NCBI GenBank assembly: GCA_023957775.1
Contig: JAMLGR010000003.1
Span: forward strand, 186,001 to 250,000
Reading direction: 5' to 3'
DNA from: Fimbriimonadaceae bacterium
GTDB lineage: Bacteria > Armatimonadota > Fimbriimonadia > Fimbriimonadales > Fimbriimonadaceae
Length of the DNA: 64,000 nucleotides
The position numbers were made by a program, and so were the translations under genes. Below, one piece after another: positions 34,850-43,704 of this stretch. Below the pieces are notes generated by a model, which searched no databases, was not told the DNA's origin, and was given only the letters and a program-made list of their open reading frames with translations. Each line of letters opens with the position of its first letter. Within the stretch, counting starts at the first letter, position 1.

Positions 34850-36007
34850 CTAGGCGCCGGCCATCGGCAACGGCGTCTTGGAAGGTTTCGGCACTGGTTC
34901 GTCGCGGACGATCTCGCGGTACAGCGAGTCGCGCTCGACGGGCACCCGACCCGCCTCTTCGATCATACGCACCATGTTCGCGTGCGTCAAGGATTGCGCC
35001 TTGTTGCCCCACTCGCCGTCCTTGTACGTGATCTCGTACTCGTGCACCAGTCCGTCGGCGTCGTCCGCGCCGTACCAAAGCGCGGCCTGCGTCACCGGAA
35101 CGGTGTTCATGATCCAGAACGACTTGATGTGCTCGAAGTTGTCGAGCATCAACCGGCAAAGCGCGATGGCGCGAAGGTCGTCGTCGGCCGTGGGGTGCTC
35201 GATATGCTCAAGCTCCGTGCCTTCTGGATGGAACGAAAGCGGCGTCATCGTGAGGAAGTGCCGGGTCTCGTCCTGCAGTTCGCGCAATTGGACGAGGTGG
35301 TCCACCCGCTCCTCCGCGGTCTCGATGTGACCGTACAGCATCGTCGCGTACTGCTTCAGCCCGAGCTTCGAGGCCGCGCGCGCGACCTCTTTCCACTCTT
35401 CCCCGTTCAACTTCTTTCCGAAAAGCTCCGCGTGCACGCGATCTGCCAGGATCTCGATCCCACCTCCGGGTAGCGAGTCCAGGCCCGCCTCAATGAGGTC
35501 GGCCAGCGCCTGCTCGATCGAGCACTTGCCCACCCGGGCGATCTCCACGATCTCCACGGCGGTGAACGCCTTCACGTGGACCTCGGGGCGGGAGTTCTTC
35601 ACGATCCGCACGAGGTCCATGTAGTACTGGTAGGGGAGTCGGGGGTTGATGCCGCCGACCATGTGGATCTCGGTGATCGGAATGTCCTTGTGCCAGTCGA
35701 GGCGCCGCTGGACCTCCTCGAGGCTCATTTCGTAAGGCTCGGGGCCGCCCTTCTTCGCGTAGAACGAGCAGAACTTGCAGAACTTGTTGCAGATGTTCGT
35801 GTAGTTGATGTGCTGGTTCCGCACGTAGTAGGTCTTCGGGCCGTGGAGTCGTTCGCGCACGAGATTGGCGAGGTAGCCCACCGCCGTGAGGTTCGGGGTC
35901 GTCGCCAGGCGCATGCCGTCCTCGAACGTCAGTCGTTCGCCGTTCTCGACCTTCTCGTAAAGGTCGATCAGTTCCGATCCCACAACGCGTTCGGGAGCGA
36001 TGGCCAT
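34850..36007 (-). CDS. mqnE: Aminodeoxyfutalosine synthase (radical SAM), MqnE
   Basis: 385 aa. The radical SAM cluster motif is CNKFCKFC (Cys73, Cys77, Cys80). HINYTNICN, GGINPRLPYQYYMDLVR and HIETAEERVDHL are the MqnE/MqnC/CofH group pattern. MqnE joins a carboxyvinyl benzoate derivative to adenosine in the futalosine route to menaquinone. ATG at 36007; an extension of about 145 codons is shadow. The other futalosine genes are not in this window. CofH is the main alternative, but the order of motifs fits MqnE better. Confidence 0.85.
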   Translation of the reverse strand: MAIAPERVVGSELIDLYEKVENGERLTFEDGMRLATTPNLTAVGYLANLVRERLHGPKTYYVRNQHINYTNICNKFCKFCSFYAKKGGPEPYEMSLEEVQRRLDWHKDIPITEIHMVGGINPRLPYQYYMDLVRIVKNSRPEVHVKAFTAVEIVEIARVGKCSIEQALADLIEAGLDSLPGGGIEILADRVHAELFGKKLNGEEWKEVARAASKLGLKQYATMLYGHIETAEERVDHLVQLRELQDETRHFLTMTPLSFHPEGTELEHIEHPTADDDLRAIALCRLMLDNFEHIKSFWIMNTVPVTQAALWYGADDADGLVHEYEITYKDGEWGNKAQSLTHANMVRMIEEAGRVPVERDSLYREIVRDEPVPKPSKTPLPMAGA

Positions 36008-36030
36008 CGCGATGATTCTACCTGTGGCCC

Positions 36031-37296
36031 CTACGACGGGGAGTCGCCGGCGGCGGACGGCGGTGCGGGCGGCCCCTCGGAAGGCGCTTCCAGCGAGCGC
36101 GACGCCTGACGCGGAAGCCAAACGAGGGCGCGCACGCCGCTGGCCTCCACGCTCTCGGAGCCCACGGCTGCAGGACCTCCCGGAATCATCTTCGCGGCGG
36201 GCTCGCTCACGGCGACGCCGCCGATCGGGCATACCTTCTGCAGATGCGCGGCGATGTCGATGACGTGCGCGAAGTTCACCGACTTGATGTCGTCGCGCGA
36301 AGGTGCGTTGACCTCGCCGGCGTGCACCCCCACGCGGAGCTGGATCGGAATCCCGATTTTGTTGCGGAACGTGTTGAGCTCCACCAGTCCGGCCTGGATC
36401 GTCCGCCCGGCGCCAAACGCCTGCTGCGGGTGGTCGAACGCGCACGTGATACCGTCCCCGGCCGTGGAGTGCACGCGGCCGCCGTAGCGGCGCGCGATCA
36501 TCTCGACGAACTGGTGGTACTCGTTGAACGTGAACTCCACGCTGAGCGGGTCTGCATGCTCCTTCATCTTCGTCGACCCCACGATGTCGGCACTCAGAAA
36601 AGCGAGCATCTGCTCTCCCGAACGAAGTTTTGTCTGCAGCTCGACGAGCTGGCGCAGCAGCTCCTGGCGCTCTTGAACGGGATCCTTGATGCCCAATTTG
36701 GAGTGGAATCGCGAAACAAAGTTATGCAAAACGACAGATGCGATCGCGCCGCCGAGGGTCCACGGCAGCAGGAGCATCGCCTCCTTGCCGCCAAAGACCT
36801 TCAGCCCGAACGCGATGCCGATGAAGGCAAACAGGGACTTGCCGGCGAAGTAGACGCCGCCGCTGGTGGCGCCGGCGATGGCCGCCGTGCGCGCGTCGCG
36901 GCTCACGCTCACGTTCCACAGCGCGAAGGAGAGTCCGATGAGCTGCAGGATTCCCAAGAAACCGGTCGGGTCGCCCGTCCCCGTCTTGAGCACTTCGAGG
37001 AGCCCGACGTTGGCCGAAATCGTGGCGGCCGCCACATAGCGGCGCACGTCGGGTTCGAGCGTGAGGAACAGCGTTCGGATGCGGTGCAGAAGCGATTGCT
37101 TGCGCCGTTCGGGGAACGCGCGGATGGCCAGGCGCACGTAGTCGATCGGCGTCCCCGTCGCCTCGGCCACCGCTTGGATCGCCGAATCGTCGAGTTCGCC
37201 CCCGTGCGACTCGCGCAAGCGCTCGGCAAGCTCGAGCATCTGCTGCACGGAATCGTCGTTAAGCTCTCCTGACGGTTGCTTCAGGCCGATCTCCAA
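36031..37296 (-). CDS. Membrane protein with adenylate/guanylate cyclase domain
   Basis: 421 aa from a TTG at 37296. The N-terminal region (about 1-60, DDSAIQAVAEATGTPIDYVRLAIRAF) is helical. About four membrane helices follow (GFLGILQLIGLSFALWNV, GGVYFAGKSLFAFIGIAFGLKVF, LLPWTLGGAIASVVLHNF). A class III cyclase domain occupies the C-terminus (MLAFLSADIVGSTKM, GGRVHSTAGDGITCAFDHP, LRVGVHAGEVNAP). The metal-binding Asp of SADIVGS is present. The frame upstream runs through repeats; ATG at 37359 is the alternative, but a TACAAT box lies between them. Confidence 0.85.
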   Translation of the reverse strand: MEIGLKQPSGELNDDSVQQMLELAERLRESHGGELDDSAIQAVAEATGTPIDYVRLAIRAFPERRKQSLLHRIRTLFLTLEPDVRRYVAAATISANVGLLEVLKTGTGDPTGFLGILQLIGLSFALWNVSVSRDARTAAIAGATSGGVYFAGKSLFAFIGIAFGLKVFGGKEAMLLLPWTLGGAIASVVLHNFVSRFHSKLGIKDPVQERQELLRQLVELQTKLRSGEQMLAFLSADIVGSTKMKEHADPLSVEFTFNEYHQFVEMIARRYGGRVHSTAGDGITCAFDHPQQAFGAGRTIQAGLVELNTFRNKIGIPIQLRVGVHAGEVNAPSRDDIKSVNFAHVIDIAAHLQKVCPIGGVAVSEPAAKMIPGGPAAVGSESVEASGVRALVWLPRQASRSLEAPSEGPPAPPSAAGDSPS

Positions 37297-37316
37297 TCTC
37301 TCACCAATCCGAACCC

Positions 37317-37322
37317 ATTGTA
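37317..37322 (-). promoter_or_regulatory. Candidate -10 for the cyclase-domain gene
   Basis: TACAAT on the minus strand at 37322-37317, 20 bases before the TTG at 37296. No clear -35. Supports the shorter start, since ATG 37359 would lie upstream of it. Confidence 0.4.
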
Positions 37323-37394
37323 CTCGCGCAGCCGCAAGGGCACCCGCAAAGGGTCCCATACGACCGCGCGCGCTTACGCGTCGCCGAGCACGTG

Positions 37395-37601
37395 TGGGAG
37401 TGCGCGCGCTTGCGCGTCGCCCTGAATTCGCCGAACTTGTTCGGCTCCCCGTCCTCGCGGCGAGCCACTCGGGGGCAAGGCGACGAGCAAGCTCGCGCAC
37501 TCCCAGGGACTCTGCCGGCACCAAGCGCCGGCCTGGAAGGCGGCGAGCAAGCTCGCGCACTCCCACACGTGATCGGCGACGAGCAAGCGCGCGCACTCCC
37601 A
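37395..37601. repeat. Four copies of a 27-base intergenic repeat
   Basis: Direct copies at 37479-37505, 37539-37565 and 37575-37601 contain GACGAGCAAGCTCGCGCACT or near-identical bases; an inverted imperfect copy is at 37395-37421. They separate the cyclase-domain gene from the Gly-rich lipoprotein gene and create false open frames. Confidence 0.85.
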
Positions 37602-37612
37602 GGGGGCCTTGC

Positions 37613-38113
37613 CTAGGTGCAGCCGTTGGGTGGGGGTGGAGGCGGGCCGGTGGTCGCTGGAACGAAGATGTTGCCGCTGGGAAGCGGCGTTACCGCTCCG
37701 TCGGTCAGCGCAGGCAGCGGCGCGGTGCACGTGCCGATCAGCGCCGAGTAGCGCAGCCCCCCGTAGGTGTACTGCCTGTAGTAAGCCGCCGAACTCAGGG
37801 ACGACGGGTTGAGGTGGAACCGCACGGAATTGCTCGGAACGCGCGCCACGAAGTAACCGCAGGTGTCCGTGGTGATCGTTGCCACCTGCGTCCCGACCGC
37901 GTTGAAGAACAGGACCTGCACCGATCCGATACCCAGACCCGTGGATTCAACGACGACTCGACCCGTCACCGTCGCCAAGCCCGGGATTCCGGATGCCGGA
38001 GGCGGAGAACACGAACCGGTCGACCCGCCGCCACCGCCGCCGCCGCCACCCCCACCGCACCCGATGAGGAGGCCCAAAAACACGAAAGACGCGAGAGACG
38101 CACCGAATTTCAA
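37613..38113 (-). CDS. Gly-rich lipoprotein with carboxypeptidase-like beta domain
   Basis: 166 aa from TTG at 38113, with AGGTGA five bases upstream. Signal peptide ASLASFVFLGLLIGC with lipobox LIGC, followed by a run of about eleven Gly and STGSC. The mature domain (LATVTGRVVVESTGLGIGSVQVLFFN, TTDTCGYFVARVPSNSVRFHLN) resembles carboxypeptidase regulatory-like/CNA-B beta-sandwiches with two Cys pairs. Likely an outer-membrane or surface lipoprotein; function not known. Confidence 0.7.
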   Translation of the reverse strand: MKFGASLASFVFLGLLIGCGGGGGGGGGGGSTGSCSPPPASGIPGLATVTGRVVVESTGLGIGSVQVLFFNAVGTQVATITTDTCGYFVARVPSNSVRFHLNPSSLSSAAYYRQYTYGGLRYSALIGTCTAPLPALTDGAVTPLPSGNIFVPATTGPPPPPPNGCT

Positions 38114-38144
38114 TTGATCACCTGAACTCTTGGACCGCTCCAAC

Positions 38145-38549
38145 CTAGCCGTTTGTTCGCACCGCGCTCGAGGCGAACCCGTGCGGCATGAGCTCCTTGA
38201 GAGAATACTGCCTCGACGCCCCACTCCCATCGACGGTCACCACAAGAAGTGCCTCCGGGTCCGTCGCAAACTCGGCGATGGACTGCAGGCACATGCCGCA
38301 CGGCGTGCCCCCGTCGACGGTCGCCACGGCCAGGGCGCGGATCTCCCGGCCGCCCTCGGCCACCATGCGGGCGATGGCCGCCCGCTCGGCGCACACGCTC
38401 AACCCGAAGGAGACGTTTTCAACGTTGCACGCGGACCAGATCCGGCCCTGCGCGTCCTCCAGAGCGGCCCCAACCAGGTAGCCGCTGTAGGGAGCGTAGG
38501 CGTGGAGCCGGGCCGTCTGGGCCGCTTCGATCAGTGCGTCGGTCTTCAT
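38145..38549 (-). CDS. cdd: Cytidine deaminase
   Basis: 134 aa tetrameric zinc enzyme deaminating cytidine to uridine. Zinc motifs: CAE (Cys53-Ala-Glu55) in LSVCAERAAI and PCGMC (Cys84, Cys87). YAPYSGYLVGAAL and NVENVSFG are the substrate-binding segments. The usual R of PCGxCRQ is Leu. ATG at 38549 overlaps the mutS2 stop as ATGA. Confidence 0.93.
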   Translation of the reverse strand: MKTDALIEAAQTARLHAYAPYSGYLVGAALEDAQGRIWSACNVENVSFGLSVCAERAAIARMVAEGGREIRALAVATVDGGTPCGMCLQSIAEFATDPEALLVVTVDGSGASRQYSLKELMPHGFASSAVRTNG

Positions 38550-40888
38550 CCTTCCAAAACCGCGATCGTGACGCCGTGCCCCCCCTCGGTCGGCTCGCCG
38601 TCGCGGTAACGCGCCACGTGAGGATACTTCCTCAGAATCTCGCGGCACAGCGTGCGTAGGACCCCTTCCCCCTTCCCGTGCACGATGCGCACCTGGTGAA
38701 CCCCTGCCAACACCGCGTCGTCGAGGAACTTCTGGAGTTCGCGCTCCGCATCCTCCGCCCGCATCGCCCTCAGGTGAATCTCCGTCGGGGCGAACTGCGC
38801 CCGCTCGGCCCGCACCGTCCCCCGTGAGCGGGGTGGCGCCTTCGCCGGTTCGGCGGCGCGCAAGCGATCGACGTGGACGTTCAGCTTGAGGGAGCCGATC
38901 TGCACCTTGGCCTGTCCCTCCCTGGGGTCCTCGAGCAACGACCCGATCTGGGGATACCCCTCGACCCGAACCGAGTCCCCTCTCTTCAAGGCCGGGACCG
39001 TCCCGCGGTCCGCCGGCGCGCGCTCGGGCTGAAGGCCGCGCACGACCTCTTGGCCGACCTCCTGCAGCGCCTCCAGATCCTTCCGCGCCTTGCTGATCGC
39101 GGCGGGGGCGGCACCGGAGCGCTTCAGTTCGTCGAACAGCTCCGCGGCTTCGAGCCGAATCTGGCGAAGGGTCTCCTCGATCTCGGCCGTCGCGCGCTCG
39201 TGCGCCTTGCGCCGCACCTCTTGAGCCTCGCCCAACTTGCGATCGGCCTCCGCCTCGCGCTTCTTGATCTCCGAGACGCGCCGGTCCGCCTCGCTCTGCG
39301 CGACCCGCGCCTGCTTTTGCGCGGACTCGAGCTGCTCCATCATCCGCGACACTTCCATCGCGGCGTCTCCCAGCATCGAACGGGCGTCTTCGACGACTTC
39401 TGCGGGCATGCCGCATCGCTCGGCGATCTTCAGGGCGTGGCTCGCGCCGGGCGCACCCATGAGGAGCCGGTACGTGGGTCGGAGCGACTTGGCGTCGAAC
39501 TCCATCGCCGCGTTGGCGAAACCCTCCGTGTTGTACGCGAACGCCTTGAGTTCGCCGTAATGCGTGCTGGCGAGGATGCGCGCGCCACGGGCCTGGAGCG
39601 CGCCCAGGACGGCCTTGGCGAGCGCGGCCCCTTCGGCGGGGTCCGTGCCGGCCCCGATCTCATCGAACAGCACGAGCGCGCCCTCTTCGATCCCCCGAAG
39701 CGCCTCGGCGATGTTCTTCACGTGCCCGCTGAACGTGGAGAGGGACTGCTGCAGACTCTGCTCGTCCCCGATGTCGGCCCACACCTGGGTGAACGGAGCG
39801 AGCACCACGCGCCGCGCGGGAGGCATCAAGCCCGCCTGCGCCATCAGCACGAAGAGCCCCACCGTCTTGATGGCCACGGTCTTGCCGCCCGTGTTGGGTC
39901 CGGTGATCAACACGGCGTCGTGGTCGAAGCCGACCGCCACCGAGAGCGGCACGGCCTGGTCGCGGGGCAGAAGGGGGTGACGGCCGTCGTGCACCTCGAT
40001 GCCGTGGCCCTGCCGACGCTCCGGCACCACGCCCCCAGACTTCGACCCGAGCCGCGCCTTGGCAAACACGAGGTCCAGCTCCCCTGCGGCCGTGAGGCCG
40101 TCCGCGATCGCGATCGCCTCCCCGCCCACGGCTTCCGAAAGCTCGGTCAGGACGCGCAGAACCTCTTCGCGCTCCGCGGCCTCGGCTTCGCGCACCGCAT
40201 TGCCGAGCTGGAGCACGTCGTCGGGTTCGACGAAGAGGGTTTGGCCGCTCCCGCTCGTGTCGTGGACCAGCCCCTTGATCTTGCCGCGGTTCTCGGCCTT
40301 CAGCGGCACGACGTAGCGCCCGTCGCGCATCGTGACGATCGGGTCGGAAAGGAGTTCGCGGCTCTTCCCGCTCACATACTTCTGGATGCGCTCCTGCACT
40401 CGAGCCGCAGCCGCGTGCTTGCGGCGGCGCGCCGCGGCGAGCGCCGTGCTCGCGCTGTCCAACACCTCCCCGCTTCCATCCACGCTCTCGAGCAGCCGAT
40501 GCTCGAGCGCACGGTTCTCGTGAAGGGCCTCGCCGATCGCCCAGAGTCCGGCGGCGGCTTCCCGGCGGGCATGCAGGAACTCGCGGAATGCGCGCATCGC
40601 GGCCAAGGACGCCGCGGTCTCGTACAACTCGGCGCCGCCCAGAACGGCGCCCTTGGCGGCCTTGCGCACGGGCTGCCGTACGTCCCGCGCGCCCCCCAAC
40701 GACGGAGGCGAACCGCTTTCCAGCAACAGCCACGCCGAGTGCGTGAGGGCCAGGGCGGGCCACACCGACTCGGCATCGAAGGCCGGCTCGAGTTCGGCCG
40801 CTGCGCCCGCGCCCATGGGTGTGTCGCACTCCTCGACGAGTTGGGCGCGCACGGCGTCGAACTCAAGGACGTCCAGCGCATGGCTCAT
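38546..40888 (-). CDS. mutS2: MutS2 family endonuclease
   Basis: 780 aa. N-terminal clamp helices, ATPase with Walker A ITGPNTGGKT, Walker B LVLFDEIGAGTDP and STHYGE switch. A long coiled-coil (about 500-620, KKREAEADRKLGEAQEVRRK) and a C-terminal Smr domain (EIHLRAMRAEDAERELQKFL, VHGKGEGVLR) follow. In the Smr nuclease motif the usual DLR reads HLR. MutS2 suppresses recombination and acts on stalled ribosomes or branched DNA. Coupled to cdd by a four-base overlap. Confidence 0.95.
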   Translation of the reverse strand: MSHALDVLEFDAVRAQLVEECDTPMGAGAAAELEPAFDAESVWPALALTHSAWLLLESGSPPSLGGARDVRQPVRKAAKGAVLGGAELYETAASLAAMRAFREFLHARREAAAGLWAIGEALHENRALEHRLLESVDGSGEVLDSASTALAAARRRKHAAAARVQERIQKYVSGKSRELLSDPIVTMRDGRYVVPLKAENRGKIKGLVHDTSGSGQTLFVEPDDVLQLGNAVREAEAAEREEVLRVLTELSEAVGGEAIAIADGLTAAGELDLVFAKARLGSKSGGVVPERRQGHGIEVHDGRHPLLPRDQAVPLSVAVGFDHDAVLITGPNTGGKTVAIKTVGLFVLMAQAGLMPPARRVVLAPFTQVWADIGDEQSLQQSLSTFSGHVKNIAEALRGIEEGALVLFDEIGAGTDPAEGAALAKAVLGALQARGARILASTHYGELKAFAYNTEGFANAAMEFDAKSLRPTYRLLMGAPGASHALKIAERCGMPAEVVEDARSMLGDAAMEVSRMMEQLESAQKQARVAQSEADRRVSEIKKREAEADRKLGEAQEVRRKAHERATAEIEETLRQIRLEAAELFDELKRSGAAPAAISKARKDLEALQEVGQEVVRGLQPERAPADRGTVPALKRGDSVRVEGYPQIGSLLEDPREGQAKVQIGSLKLNVHVDRLRAAEPAKAPPRSRGTVRAERAQFAPTEIHLRAMRAEDAERELQKFLDDAVLAGVHQVRIVHGKGEGVLRTLCREILRKYPHVARYRDGEPTEGGHGVTIAVLEG

Positions 40889-40908
40889 ACCTCTAGTGTA
40901 GACGCGCG

Positions 40909-41550
40909 TCAGTCGAAGCGCACGACCTTCAACACCTGGTTGGCCATCTCGAGATTGACGCTCTCGCGCGAGGGCGGAAAGCTGAAGGTGATCGTGTAGA
41001 GCTTGCCGTTGTGCAGAAACTGCTGCGCGTGGATCCGGTAGGTGAATGGCCCCGCAGGTCCCTGGGCGGTCATATCCCCTGAAATCTCGACGCGAGCCGG
41101 ATCGGAAAGCACTTGACTCTTGAGGTTCTTGGTGACGGACGCCATCGCCTGAACGCCCTCGTCCCGAACCTTCTCCAAAGTAGCGCCGACCGCCGGGATC
41201 ACGTTGAGGTTCACGTTCTCTCGAAACCCGTCCACCTCTTCACCAAAGGCGACGAACTTGATCAGACCCTGCTTCGCCATCTCCTTGGTCTGCCGAACCA
41301 TGGCGGCGCCGGCCTCCCCGGGAATCGAGAACTCCTTGAACGCCTCGTCCAGATCGGCCCGTGTGAGATCGACCACCGCAAATCCTTGGGGGAGCCCGAG
41401 GCGAACGCCCGCCACGCTGACCTCCTGCCACGCCTCCGGAAGGTCGGGGGCGTCGTGCTTGACGACGGGAGGCCCGGAGGCCTCCGTGGAGTCCGTGGAT
41501 CCACAACCGACACCGGCCAAAGCGAGCAGAAGCAGAAGCGCCGTTCTCAT
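40909..41550 (-). CDS. Lipoprotein of unknown function
   Basis: 213 aa. Signal peptide MRTALLLLLALAGVGC with lipobox GVGC. Mature part is a single alpha/beta domain (VAGVRLGLPQGFAVVDLTRADL, FTYRIHAQQFLHNGKLYTITFSFPP, NQVLKVVRFD) with similarity in style to DUF1795/PsbP-like stress lipoproteins, though no family is certain. 20 bases downstream lies mutS2. ATG at 41550; an earlier ATG at 41559 is possible. Confidence 0.65.
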   Translation of the reverse strand: MRTALLLLLALAGVGCGSTDSTEASGPPVVKHDAPDLPEAWQEVSVAGVRLGLPQGFAVVDLTRADLDEAFKEFSIPGEAGAAMVRQTKEMAKQGLIKFVAFGEEVDGFRENVNLNVIPAVGATLEKVRDEGVQAMASVTKNLKSQVLSDPARVEISGDMTAQGPAGPFTYRIHAQQFLHNGKLYTITFSFPPSRESVNLEMANQVLKVVRFD

Positions 41551-41663
41551 AGTGAGCATCCTACGCCTTCGAAGACGCCATCGCAAGAGGCCAAGCGCCT
41601 TCAAAGCGCATTGGTTGCCATTCCCGCTGGTCGAGCATGGGTTCAAGGAGCTGAGAGCCTCCG

Positions 41664-41720
41664 CACGCCCGTCAAGCGGGCGTGGCACCCAGCACCCAGC
41701 ACCCAGCACCCAGCACCCAG
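41664..41720. repeat. REP-like unit followed by five CACCCAG heptamers
   Basis: The inverted 27-base REP unit at 41664-41690 is followed by five tandem CACCCAG heptamers (41686-41720). Sits just after the stop of the P1B-4 ATPase and upstream of the lipoprotein start. Confidence 0.85.
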
Positions 41721-41723
41721 GGC

Positions 41724-43643
41724 TTACGCGCCTCGCAACAGGCGGAGGCCGTTGAGGATCACGAGCACCGTCGACCCCTCGTGACCCACCACGGCGAGAG
41801 GCAGGGGCAGGCGGAAGAACATCGACGAGACGGCCAGCGTCCCGATCACGAGCGTCGCAAACACGAGGTTCGCGCGGATCACGCGGTTGGTCTTCCGCCC
41901 GAGGCGCACCAGCTCGGGGATGCGCTCGAGGCGGTCCTGCATCAACACCACGTCCGCGGCGTTGAGGGCGATGTCGCTGCCCAATCCCCCCATCGCGAGT
42001 CCCACGTTCGCGCGGGCCAACGCGGGCGCGTCGTTCACGCCGTCCCCGACCATCAACACGGTTTCGCCCGCGCTCACCCACTGATCGACCAGCCGCGTCT
42101 TGTCGTCGGGAAGCAAACCCGCGTAGACCTCGTCCACTCCCACGTCCTTGGCGATGGCCGCCGCGGTGTTCGGCGTGTCGCCCGTCAGCATCGCCACCCG
42201 GCCGAATCCCAGATCGCGCAACGACTGCACGAAGGCCGCCGCGTTCGGCCGCGGGGCGTCCTGCAACCCAAGGGCGGCGTACCGGTCCCCGTACTGCACC
42301 ACCGCGACGGTCATGCCCTTGGCCTCGATCTCCTCGACGTGCGGCGCGAAATCCGAGGGAAGGCGGACCGACTCCTCCTCGAAGAACCGCCTCTGCCCCA
42401 CGCGCACCTCCAAGCCGTCCACCCGGGCGGTCACACCCATGCCGGGGTGCGTTCGCTGCTCTTGGGCCTCGGGCACGTCGAGGTCTTGGCTTCGCGCCGC
42501 TTCGACGATCGCCTCGGCAAAGGGGTGCGCGGCGTACTGCTCTGCGGCGGCCGCGACCCTTAGAATGAACCGCGCCTCCTCGGAAAGGGGGCGGCCGGGC
42601 ATCCAGCACGCGTCGTTGTCCAAACACGCGCCGCCTCCCGACCCCACACGCTCCGCCGTCGTGCACACGCAGATTTCGGCCAGCGTGGGTTTGCCGGCCG
42701 TCAGTGTTCCCGTTTTGTCGAGCGCCGCGGTGCGCACTTCGCCCATCGATTCGATAAAGCGTCCCCCGCGAACCAGCATTCCATGGCGCGCGGCCCACGC
42801 CAACGCGCTCAGCGTGGTCGCCGGCGTGGAGATCACGACGGCGCAAGGGCTGAGCGCCACGAGGAGAATCAGCGCGCGGTACAGCGCCTCAGGGGTCTCC
42901 ACTCCCTGGCCCATGCGGATCGCGAACGCCACCACGAACGCCCCGACCACGAAGAACGTGTACCGCTGCCCGAACCAGGCGCTGATCCGCTCCCCGCTCG
43001 CCTTGTTCTCCTGCGCGTCCTCGACCAGGGCCACGATCTTGTCCAGCGTCGTGTCACCGACCTCCGCCGTCACTTCGAGCACCAGGGCGCGATCGAGGTT
43101 TTGCGTGCCCGCCAGCAGAGCATCTCCAACGCCCTTCTCGACCGGTACGGACTCGCCCGTCATCGCGCTCTGGTCCACCGCGCCGTTTCCCTCGACCACT
43201 TCTCCGTCCACGGGAATCTGATCAAAGGCGGCGACGCGCACGCGTTCGCCGATCCGGAGAGCCTCGACCGGAACCCGCTCGTCGCCTTCAGGCCCCACAC
43301 GGATCGCCTCGGCGGGTCGAAGTTGGATCAGCCCCTCGATCGCCGATTTCGTCTTCGCCATGGCGAAGTGCTCGAGGGTGCTGGAAAGACTGAACAGGAA
43401 CAGGAGTCCCGCGGCGTCTTCAGGATGGCCCACAACAACCGCGCCGATCGCCGCCAGCACCATCAGCACGTTCACGTCGAGCTCGCGATTCCGAACGGAC
43501 TCCAACGACGCTCGCACGGCGAAGGGCGAACCGAAGGCCACCCCGAGATACGCGATGGCGGGATGCAGGTGGAAGAAACTGAGCCCCGTGAACAGTCCGC
43601 AAAGAACCGTCAGCAGCACTTCGGGGTCGCGAAGCCAGCGCAT
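41724..43643 (-). CDS. P1B-4 heavy-metal P-type ATPase
   Basis: 639 aa metal exporter. Membrane motif SPC (LSPCAVVISTP, near residue 263), DKTGT phosphorylation site near 309, AAHPFAEAI HP motif, GDGVND hinge and C-terminal HEGSTVLVILNGLRLL. SPC plus HEGST and no N-terminal HMA domain is the pattern of P1B-4 pumps (CoaT/CtpD/PfeT), which export Co2+, Fe2+ or related ions. A Cys-bearing insertion at about 324-348 (CVCTTAERVGSGGGACL) is unusual. ATG at 43643 with AGGAAAG upstream. Confidence 0.92.
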   Translation of the reverse strand: MRWLRDPEVLLTVLCGLFTGLSFFHLHPAIAYLGVAFGSPFAVRASLESVRNRELDVNVLMVLAAIGAVVVGHPEDAAGLLFLFSLSSTLEHFAMAKTKSAIEGLIQLRPAEAIRVGPEGDERVPVEALRIGERVRVAAFDQIPVDGEVVEGNGAVDQSAMTGESVPVEKGVGDALLAGTQNLDRALVLEVTAEVGDTTLDKIVALVEDAQENKASGERISAWFGQRYTFFVVGAFVVAFAIRMGQGVETPEALYRALILLVALSPCAVVISTPATTLSALAWAARHGMLVRGGRFIESMGEVRTAALDKTGTLTAGKPTLAEICVCTTAERVGSGGGACLDNDACWMPGRPLSEEARFILRVAAAAEQYAAHPFAEAIVEAARSQDLDVPEAQEQRTHPGMGVTARVDGLEVRVGQRRFFEEESVRLPSDFAPHVEEIEAKGMTVAVVQYGDRYAALGLQDAPRPNAAAFVQSLRDLGFGRVAMLTGDTPNTAAAIAKDVGVDEVYAGLLPDDKTRLVDQWVSAGETVLMVGDGVNDAPALARANVGLAMGGLGSDIALNAADVVLMQDRLERIPELVRLGRKTNRVIRANLVFATLVIGTLAVSSMFFRLPLPLAVVGHEGSTVLVILNGLRLLRGA

Positions 43644-43704
43644 CTTTCCTATTGTCCCCGATTCCAGACCCGCTCCAGCGTCGAAGGAAACACCGGCACG
43701 AGGC

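Noticed and set aside
37297-37596. Long N-terminus for the cyclase-domain protein
   Set aside because: The extension is translated from the 27-base repeats and lies upstream of a TACAAT box.
38550-39416. Extension of cytidine deaminase upstream
   Set aside because: It overlaps mutS2 in another frame and has no similarity to deaminases.
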